From an uncultured Sutterella sp. (lineage in GTDB: Bacteria > Pseudomonadota > Gammaproteobacteria > Burkholderiales > Burkholderiaceae_F): a stretch of DNA of 15,437 nucleotides. A program made the translations under genes and the position numbers. The stretch covers positions 1 through 15,437 of the forward strand of contig CAAGKD010000136.1 in NCBI GenBank assembly GCA_900770335.1. Direction: 5' to 3'. Below are positions 7,838 to 13,385 of this stretch, one piece after another; the stretch's first letter is position 1; each line of letters opens with the position of its first letter. Below the pieces are notes generated by a model, which did no database searches, was not told the DNA's origin, and worked only from the letters and a program-made list of their open reading frames with translations.

Positions 7838-8962
7838 TCAGAAGCGATGGACGAGGCCGACCGTGAACTCGTAGATGTTCTCGATCGCGCCCGGATGATC
7901 GGCCTCATGCTCGGTGGAGTAGTCCGAACGGATCCAGTCGCCGCCCGTGTAGACCGTCGTGCGGCGCGAGAGCGCGCAGCTGTAGCCCACGGCCGTCTGC
8001 CAGGTCTTCATCGTGCGCTCCTTCTCGCGGCTGCCCTCGAAGTCGCCGTAGCCCACGCCGAGGCGGGCCGTGCCGCCGAGGACGGGCACGTCGACGCCGA
8101 CGTTGACGCCCCAGCCGTCCACGCCCGAGTCGAGGTGGAAGGTGGTCGTCTTCGCGGCGCTCTGGTAGTTCTCGAACCACTGCGAGTAGAAGTAGAACTT
8201 CGCCCAGCCGGCGTTGTAGTTGCCGCCGAGGTTCCACGAGAAGGCGTCGTCGAGGTGATTGCTCTTCGCGCCCGGATTGGCCCAGTTGATCGACTCGACG
8301 CCGAAGGCGACGAGCAGGTCATGGCCCTGGTAGCGCAGCGCGCCGCTCGCGAGGCGGTCCACGCCCGAGGTGCCCTCGCGGCCCGTGCCGTAGGCCGTCG
8401 TGTCGGTGCCGAAGGAGTACTGGACCGTGGCGTCAAACCCGCCGACGGTCGGAGTCTTGTAGGCGACGGCGTTGTCGAGGAACTCGTAGCCGAGGGATAC
8501 GACCTGGAGGTGGCCGCCGATGTCGCCCCAGCCGCAGGAGAACGGGCTCACGACGTGGCCGAAGCGGGCGTACGGACCGTTGCCGCCGACGAGCGAGCCC
8601 ATACGGCCCGCGGAGAGGAAGCCGAAGTCGCCGTCGATGTAGACGCGCGCGTCGCGGCCGAAGAGGCGGCCGCCCTGGCCGAGCGTGCCCGCGTCGGTCG
8701 CAAAGCCGTTCTCGAGGACGAAGCCGACGGTGACGCCGTTGTCGAGCTTTTCGCTGCCCTTGATGCCGACGCGCGAGCCGATCCACTGGCCGGACTTCAT
8801 CTGCAGGGTCGAGGCGGCGGCCTGATCGACGTAGTCGCGGTTCTGCCAGGTGAGGGCCGTGTCAAGGGCGCCGTAGACCTCGACGTCGGAGGCGCAGGCG
8901 GCCGAGGCGCCGAGCACGCCGAGCGCGCCGGCGAGGGAGAGGATGAGATGGGAGGGTTTCAT
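7838..8962 (-). CDS. Gram-negative outer-membrane porin (Burkholderiales general-porin type)
   Basis: 374 residues. A diffusion channel of about 16 beta strands, probably trimeric. The N-terminus is a signal peptide (MKPSHLILSLAGALGVLGAS) with probable cleavage after Ala24, followed by SDVEVYGALDTALTWQNRDY, the typical first strand of betaproteobacterial porins. It also has SRVGIKGSEKLDNGVTVGF and the strand GRDARVYIDGDFGFLSAGRM before loop 3. The alternating aromatic and polar pattern continues to the C-terminal FTVGLVHRF; the terminal Phe is the BAM recognition signal. AGAGAG lies before the start at 8962. It follows the flavoprotein reductase on the same strand with a 126-base gap carrying a strong hairpin, so it may be co-transcribed at a different level or separately. 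The pairing suggests a channel that admits the reductase's substrate, which is inference. Confidence 0.92.
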   Translation of the reverse strand: MKPSHLILSLAGALGVLGASAACASDVEVYGALDTALTWQNRDYVDQAAASTLQMKSGQWIGSRVGIKGSEKLDNGVTVGFVLENGFATDAGTLGQGGRLFGRDARVYIDGDFGFLSAGRMGSLVGGNGPYARFGHVVSPFSCGWGDIGGHLQVVSLGYEFLDNAVAYKTPTVGGFDATVQYSFGTDTTAYGTGREGTSGVDRLASGALRYQGHDLLVAFGVESINWANPGAKSNHLDDAFSWNLGGNYNAGWAKFYFYSQWFENYQSAAKTTTFHLDSGVDGWGVNVGVDVPVLGGTARLGVGYGDFEGSREKERTMKTWQTAVGYSCALSRRTTVYTGGDWIRSDYSTEHEADHPGAIENIYEFTVGLVHRF

Positions 8963-9019
8963 TGTGGTTCTCTCTTTTGATGCGTGCAGTGGAACTGCTG
9001 GGGGAACGGGGGGCCGCGC

Positions 9020-9057
9020 CTCCCGCCCGCCGCCCGCAGGAGCTGCGGCGGCGGGAG
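9020..9057 (-). other. G+C-rich hairpin between the flavoprotein and porin genes
   Basis: CTCCCG and CGGGAG ends enclose further complementary CCGCCGCAG and CTGCGG-type segments, giving a long, slightly bulged stem with a short loop. No T-run follows on either strand, so it looks like an mRNA-stability or processing hairpin rather than a standard terminator. Confidence 0.5.
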
Positions 9058-9088
9058 AGCGGGGAGGCGCCCGATCTGAGGCGAGGCG

Positions 9089-11062
9089 TCAGAGCTTCGC
9101 GAGACGCTGGCCGACGAGGCGGCCGAAGGTCACCGTGCGACCGCAGGCCATGCCGGTGGCGAGGTTCGGATACTCGTTGGCGAAGTACCCGCCGCTGTCG
9201 TTGCCGATCACGAAGAGGCCCGGGATCGGGTTCCCCTCGGTGTCGATGGCGTTCATATTCGTGTCGATCTGGATGCCGTCCAGGGTGCAGAGCATCCAGC
9301 CGGTGTTCTTTGCGCCGTAGAAGGGCGGCTTGTCGAGCGCGGAGAGGCGGTGCTTTTCCTTCCCGTAGTCAACGTCCTCGCCCTTGCGGAAGAGTTCGTT
9401 GTTGCGCTCGACCGTGGCCTTGAGGGTCTCCGGCGGGAGGCCGAGCTTGGCCGCGAGCTCCTCGATCGTGTCGGCCTGCTTGACGAAGCCCTTCTCGATC
9501 AGGCCCGGGAGCATCCTCTCCTTGACGACCTTCCAGGGGATGTTGGGGTCGGCGCCGTTGGCGAACGGGAACATGCGCGAGCAGCCGTGCATCTTGAACT
9601 GCTCGGCGTACTGCACCCAGTTCGAGTCGAAGAGCGTGTAGTGGGCGTGGCCCTTCTGGTACTCGTCGGCGTGCAGGATGTTCTCGTACGTGCCCGACTC
9701 GTTCATGAAGCGGCGGCCGTCGGCGTTGACCTTGAGCCAGGGCTGCGAACCCATCCAGAAAAAGCCGTTGTCGCCCGAGCGGATCGTCTCGACGCCGGGG
9801 CTCTGCTCGGGGCGCAGGGCGCAGCGGTCGAACTTGAGCATCGAGTGCGTCTCGTCCATCTTGGCGCCGACCCAGAGGCAGGCGCGGATGCCGTCGCCGC
9901 GGGCGCCGGGCAGCGCGCCCGAACGTCCGGTGACGCGCAGGTTCCAGGGCTGCAGGGCCTCGATCATCTTGAAGTTCTGCGCGTAGCCGCCCGTGGCGAC
10001 GATGACGCCCTTCGCGGCGTTGTAGCGCACGTACTTGCCGTCGGCGTTCTCGGCGATGACGCCCGTCACGCGGCCGTTCCTCCTCTCGAGCTTGACCATC
10101 TTCGTGGAGTAGTCGAAGCGCGCGCCCTTCTTGACGGCGTAGTCGAAGAGGACCTTGTTGAGGTCAATGAGGAACTTGCCGTCCTTGCCGACCGGCAGGC
10201 GGGGCGAGTGGCCGATCGCGAAGTGCTCGTAGCGGGTGTGGTCGTCCTTGTCGCCCGACTCGTGCCAGAGCTCGATGCCGCGCTCCTCAAGGCGGTCGCC
10301 GAGCCAGTCGATCGTTTCGCCGGACTTGTCGCACCAGAGCTTGACGAGATCCTGCTGGATGTGGCCGCCCGCGTACTGCGTGGCCATCGTGATGAAGTCA
10401 AACTTGTCGATCTTCGTGCCCCAGGCCTTTTGGTAGCGCGAGTCGATGGCGCCCAGGTCCTCGCGGATGCCCGTGCCGACCGGGAAGCGGTCGATGCCGA
10501 TCACCTTGCCGCCCGCCTCGGCGGCGGCGGCCACGGCGAACATGCCGCCCGTGCCGCAGCCGACGACGAGGATGTCCGTCGAGATCGTGCTGACGACGTC
10601 CTTCTCGGCGATCTCGGGCGCCTTGCCGAGCCAGTCGCCGTCATCGGCCTCAGCCTCGGCCTTCTTCGTGATGACCTCGACGGCGATCTCGCCCCTGGCC
10701 TGCGCGATGCACTTCTCGGCGGCCTTGTGAACGGCGCGCGAGGTGATCGAGGCGCCCGAGACGCCGTCGATGTCGGCGCCCTGCTTGGAAAGAAGCATGG
10801 CCTTGAGCTGCCCCGCGGCGGCCTGGCCGATCGCCGGAGTCTCGTGGGAGACGTCGAGGACGACGTCCGTGATGCGGTTGGCGTCGAAGGTCATCGTGAC
10901 GACGACGTCGCCGATGCCGGCGGCCTTGGCCGAATAGGTGCCCGGCGTGTAGACGCCGGCCGGGGCGGCCTTGACGACCGCGGAGGCGGAGGCGGCCATG
11001 GTGGCGCCGCCTGCAAGGGTCGCGCGCAGGAAGCTGCGGCGCGTGAGCTGCTTGTTGGACAT
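9089..11062 (-). CDS. Tat-exported FMN/FAD flavoprotein reductase (fumarate-reductase-like, unknown substrate)
   Basis: 657 residues, start at 11062 behind GGAG. Residues 7-13 (TRRSFLR) form a twin-arginine motif followed by an Ala-rich stretch, so it is folded and exported to the periplasm. Residues about 35-125 are an FMN-binding domain; DGVSGASITSRAV (99-111) is the covalent flavin-attachment motif. Residues about 160-650 are an FAD_binding_2 reductase: DILVVGCGTGG (163-173), GVIVATGGY (352-360), and the C-terminal FAD contact GLFVIGNDSGGYFANEYP (615-632). Members include fumarate reductase Fcc3 and urocanate reductase UrdA, which use the substrate as an anaerobic electron acceptor. In GRRFMNESGTYENI (449-461) Tyr459 lies at or next to the position of the active-site Arg (NEITTRD in Fcc3), so fumarate is an unlikely substrate. 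There is no heme domain, so electrons must come from a separate quinol-linked partner, not seen here. A MerR gene is divergent. Confidence 0.92.
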   Translation of the reverse strand: MSNKQLTRRSFLRATLAGGATMAASASAVVKAAPAGVYTPGTYSAKAAGIGDVVVTMTFDANRITDVVLDVSHETPAIGQAAAGQLKAMLLSKQGADIDGVSGASITSRAVHKAAEKCIAQARGEIAVEVITKKAEAEADDGDWLGKAPEIAEKDVVSTISTDILVVGCGTGGMFAVAAAAEAGGKVIGIDRFPVGTGIREDLGAIDSRYQKAWGTKIDKFDFITMATQYAGGHIQQDLVKLWCDKSGETIDWLGDRLEERGIELWHESGDKDDHTRYEHFAIGHSPRLPVGKDGKFLIDLNKVLFDYAVKKGARFDYSTKMVKLERRNGRVTGVIAENADGKYVRYNAAKGVIVATGGYAQNFKMIEALQPWNLRVTGRSGALPGARGDGIRACLWVGAKMDETHSMLKFDRCALRPEQSPGVETIRSGDNGFFWMGSQPWLKVNADGRRFMNESGTYENILHADEYQKGHAHYTLFDSNWVQYAEQFKMHGCSRMFPFANGADPNIPWKVVKERMLPGLIEKGFVKQADTIEELAAKLGLPPETLKATVERNNELFRKGEDVDYGKEKHRLSALDKPPFYGAKNTGWMLCTLDGIQIDTNMNAIDTEGNPIPGLFVIGNDSGGYFANEYPNLATGMACGRTVTFGRLVGQRLAKL

Positions 11063-11140
11063 GTTTGTCTCCGAAGGATGCGTTCCGGCGATTCGCTTAG
11101 TTCCCTGTCTCGCGACCGACGACCGCCGACTTGGCGCAAA

Positions 11141-11171
11141 ATGGTACGGGTGCGTGTCTCCCGCAGGTCAA
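11141..11171 (-). promoter_or_regulatory. Candidate MerR-type promoter of the flavoprotein gene
   Basis: On the minus strand TTGACC (11171-11166) and TACCAT (11146-11141) are separated by exactly 19 bases, longer than the usual 17. The spacer holds an imperfect dyad with arms CGGG and CCCG plus matched G and C inside, roughly centred. An over-long spacer with an internal dyad is the hallmark of MerR-activated promoters. The predicted leader to the ATG at 11062 is about 70 bases. Confidence 0.6.
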
Positions 11172-11304
11172 GGGCTCCCGCGGCGGCTCGGACTGACCGG
11201 GTCCGCACCAAAAGCGTGCCGTTTTTCATCGGGAAACCCCTTGTCCGCTCAGAGCAAACCCGGCGTTTGCCGCATATGTCCGCCCGTTCGCGGGCCAAAT
11301 CAAC

Positions 11305-11351
11305 CTGCGGGCCGCCCGCAGCTTTTCGCGGCCCTGTGCTAGCCTCGAGGC
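11305..11351. promoter_or_regulatory. Dyads upstream of the MerR-family gene
   Basis: Two palindromes lie within 110 bases of the merR-like start: CTGCGGG-CCG-CCCGCAG (11305-11321) and GCCTCGAGGC (11342-11351). They could be autoregulatory operator sites; neither is clearly placed within a recognisable -35/-10 pair. Confidence 0.3.
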
Positions 11352-11415
11352 GGTTCGCGGCTTGCGGTTAGCGGCTCCGGACCGCGCCTTTCCTCCAACA
11401 GACGCAGGCAGAACA

Positions 11416-12255
11416 ATGAAGCAGTACCGCATTGGAGACTTCGCGCGCGCGCTCGGCGTGACGACGGACTTTCTCAAGCACTACGAGAGCGCCGGCCTCA
11501 TCAGCGCCTGCCAGCACGAGAACGGCTACCGCTGGTATCCGTTCGACCAGTCCGCGCGCGTGATCGAGTATCTGCGCCTGAGAAACTACGGCGTGCAGAT
11601 CAAGGAGATGGCCGATCTCCTCAAGAAGGGTCCCGAGGAGGTCTTCGCGCAGCTCGACGAGCGAGCCTGCGCCATGGAGGCCGAGGCGCGGCGGCTCACG
11701 GCCCTCGCCGAGGAGCACCGCCGGATCCGCAGGTGGCACCGGGCCCTGGCGAGCCGCGCCGTCGACTGGGAGATCCGGCGCATGGGGGCGCTTCTCTTTC
11801 TGCCGCACTCTGAGAACCAGGACTTCAGAAAAGACGCCTCGATTCCGGAGCTCCTCGCCGCCTGGTGCTCGATGTTCCCGGTGACGAAGTCCGCCCTGGC
11901 CGTCGATCTGACGGCCGACGGAGGCGCCGGCGGCGCCTCGCCGATCCGCGGCGAGCGCCTGCGCTGGGGGCTCGCCGTCGAGGAGGCGCTTCTTGAGCGA
12001 GCGGAGCTGCCGCGCGAGCCCCCCGTCGAGCGCTTCGCCTTCACGAAGGCCTTCGTCCTTCACTTCAGTGCCCTGCCCGAGGCCTTTCTCATGCAGTCCG
12101 TCGCCGACGGCTCCCACCCGGCGCTCAGGAAGATGGCCTCGCTCGGCCTCAGGCCTGCGGGAACGGGCTTTCTCGTGAGCGAGATGCGCGTCGGAAACGA
12201 CACGGGCGCGACCAGCGTCGGCATGGGGCGCTTCATCATCCCGATCGCGGACTGA
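11416..12255 (+). CDS. MerR-family transcriptional regulator with large effector domain
   Basis: 279 residues. The start at 11416 gives MKQYRIGDFARALGVTTDFL, the MerR winged-helix N-terminus; continuing KHYESAGLISACQHENGYRW is helix 2 and wing 1 (residues 21-40), with a second helical pair YLRLRNYGVQIKEMADLLKK (51-70). Residues about 72-120 are a charged helix, the likely dimer coiled coil. The remaining roughly 160 residues form an alpha/beta effector-binding domain that I do not recognise; it lacks the Cys clusters of metal-sensing MerR proteins, which argues for an organic ligand. The gene is divergent from the flavoprotein gene over a 353-base gap that contains a MerR-type promoter, so it most likely controls that reductase (and perhaps the porin) in response to the reductase's substrate. 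It has only a weak ribosome binding site. Confidence 0.88.
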   Translation: MKQYRIGDFARALGVTTDFLKHYESAGLISACQHENGYRWYPFDQSARVIEYLRLRNYGVQIKEMADLLKKGPEEVFAQLDERACAMEAEARRLTALAEEHRRIRRWHRALASRAVDWEIRRMGALLFLPHSENQDFRKDASIPELLAAWCSMFPVTKSALAVDLTADGGAGGASPIRGERLRWGLAVEEALLERAELPREPPVERFAFTKAFVLHFSALPEAFLMQSVADGSHPALRKMASLGLRPAGTGFLVSEMRVGNDTGATSVGMGRFIIPIAD

Positions 12256-12776
12256 CCGCCCGAGATCTCACGGGCGTCCCGCGCACGCCGGAGCGTCCTC
12301 ACCCGGCGCAAGCGCCTTGCGCCCCGGAAGGGACAAAAAACGCATATGTCCGGCGCTTTGTTGCAAATTATTACATTTCAGCGCCGTTGCAAACGAGAAA
12401 GCCTCTCAGCGCATATTCGTTCGCATCTTCACAAAAATTTCATTTATTTCAATTGCATTAAAAACGCATCGAGCTGGAAAATCAAAGTCATTCCCATTGC
12501 GGAGCCCCGAAGTCAACCTAGGGAAACCACTCTATTGCGAATGGTTCTTGGTGCCCGGCCGACGATCTTCTCCATCCGGAAAAACGCAGTGTAAGATTGC
12601 CCTGCACGTCGGAAGACCGCCGCACAAACGCGCGGTCCGCGCCGGGCGGACAACCTTCAATCCAGCAGCCCTTCCCCGCCGGGGAGGCGACTCGGCCGCC
12701 CGATGCGAGCTGACGACCCCGGTCCGACGAAAACCAGAACCAACTTTCATAAAACACCCTTCGTGGAGCGGAAATC
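12256..12776. other. 521-base non-coding region with an AT-rich core
   Basis: It begins with a perfect hairpin, GGCGCAAG-CGC-CTTGCGCC (12305-12323), then turns AT-rich: I count 45 G+C in 12361-12480, about 38 percent, against strongly G+C-rich genes on both sides. It contains two TTGCAA palindromes (12361-12366 and 12387-12392) and a copy of CGCATATGTCCG (12341-12352) also found at 11271-11282. The only open frames there lack a good start context and do not look like proteins. It must carry the promoter of the small membrane-protein gene, possibly with a -10 of TAAGAT at 12592-12597, but no matching -35 is clear. Confidence 0.55.
12305..12323 (+). terminator. Hairpin downstream of the MerR-family gene
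   Basis: Perfect 8-bp stem GGCGCAAG/CTTGCGCC with a 3-base loop, 50 bases after the stop codon. There is no T-run directly after it (CCGGAAGGG follows), so it is a weak or factor-dependent terminator at best. Confidence 0.4.
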
Positions 12777-13073
12777 ATGAACCAGAACTACAAGTGCGGC
12801 CTCTTCTTCCTTGGCGGTCTCGCTGTCGGCGCCCTCGGCGCCATGGCCATCTCCCGCGGCAAGCTCTCCGTCAAGCCCCTCGCCACCGACCTCATCAGCT
12901 CGGGCATCGACCTGCGCGACAAGGCGCTCGCCGCCGTCGAGGGCGTCAAGGAGGATCTCGCCGACGTCGTCGCCGAGGCCCAGGTCAAGTCCCAGGAGAA
13001 GCGCGAGGCCAAGGAGAAGGCCCAGCAGTGCGACGCCCCCGCCGCCGAGGCCCCCGCCGCCGCCGCCAACTGA
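12777..13073 (+). CDS. Small single-pass membrane protein, PacL-like partner of the adjacent P-type ATPase
   Basis: 98 residues. One N-terminal transmembrane segment (about 7-25, with glycines at FFLGGLAVGALG) is followed by a cytoplasmic amphipathic region (35-70) including DLRDKALAAVEGVKEDLADV, a charged KSQEKREAKEKAQQ linker, and an Ala/Pro tail with a single Cys85. The start at 12777 has GGAG upstream. The layout and the LADVVAEAQ stretch resemble, from memory, mycobacterial PacL1 (DUF1490), a membrane scaffold that supports the zinc-exporting ATPase CtpC. PacL1 ends in an Asp/His metal-binding tail, which this protein lacks. The ATPase gene is 312 bases downstream on the same strand. Its role as an ATPase partner is inference from position and shape; a generic YtxH-like membrane protein is the alternative. 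Confidence 0.8.
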   Translation: MNQNYKCGLFFLGGLAVGALGAMAISRGKLSVKPLATDLISSGIDLRDKALAAVEGVKEDLADVVAEAQVKSQEKREAKEKAQQCDAPAAEAPAAAAN

Positions 13074-13109
13074 TGCGGACTTGAGGCGGCCTGAGCGCCC
13101 CAGGAGCAC

Positions 13110-13131
13110 GTCCGCGGCCCTCGCCGCGGAC
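13110..13131 (+). repeat. Perfect hairpin after the small membrane-protein gene
   Basis: GTCCGCGG-CCCTCG-CCGCGGAC, an 8-bp stem, lies 36 bases after the stop and just before the main terminator; it may protect the 3' end of the mRNA. Confidence 0.5.
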
Positions 13132-13135
13132 CCGG

Positions 13136-13181
13136 AGAAAGGCCTTCAGATCGGACGCTTCCGCTGAAGGCCTTCTCTTTT
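13136..13181 (+). terminator. Rho-independent terminator of the small membrane-protein gene
   Basis: Perfect 11-bp arms AAGGCCTTCAG (13139-13149) and CTGAAGGCCTT (13164-13174) enclose an inner CGGA-CGCT-TCCG stem and are followed by CTCTTTT. It separates the small gene from the ATPase gene, so the ATPase needs readthrough or its own promoter. Confidence 0.88.
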
Positions 13182-13385
13182 GGCCCCTTCACCCTTCCGA
13201 GCGCTCTCGCAGCGGCCGCGCTCCTCGCCCCGTTGCATGGGGGGCGCGGAAGCGTGCAGAATGCGAATCACTTTCCTTTCGGAGCCTGAGCTCCGGAAAG
13301 AAATCACGACAATTGTTTTTGAGAGAAACGGTCCGGACCGGCGGCGCCTGACGTCCCGCGGACCGCATTCCCCAGGGCATTGAGA
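13182..13385 (+). promoter_or_regulatory. Leader/promoter region of the P-type ATPase gene
   Basis: About 200 bases between the terminator and the ATPase start. It holds a hairpin (13271-13300: CTTTCC/GGAAAG outer and GGAGC/GCTCC inner arms) and a perfect 12-bp palindrome CGGTCCGGACCG (13329-13340) 45 bases before the ATG, a candidate operator. The stretch around GACAATTGTTTTTGAG (13308-13323) is AT-rich, but no convincing -35/-10 pair was found. Confidence 0.4.

Noticed and set aside
7847..8980. 377-residue open frame on the plus strand opposite the porin
   Set aside because: Antisense shadow of a protein with a signal peptide and a C-terminal Phe beta strand.
9350..11371. 673-residue open frame on the plus strand opposite the flavoprotein
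   Set aside because: Antisense shadow; the minus-strand frame has Tat, FMN and FAD motifs in order, while this one has none.
12346..12594. 82-residue open frame in the AT-rich island
   Set aside because: No good ribosome site or recognisable domain, and its codon use is unlike the neighbouring genes; more likely chance in non-coding DNA.
12317..13084. 255-residue frame overlapping the small membrane-protein gene
   Set aside because: It runs through non-coding DNA, then out of frame through the small gene as an Arg/Pro-rich string; the 98-residue frame has a transmembrane segment and a proper start.
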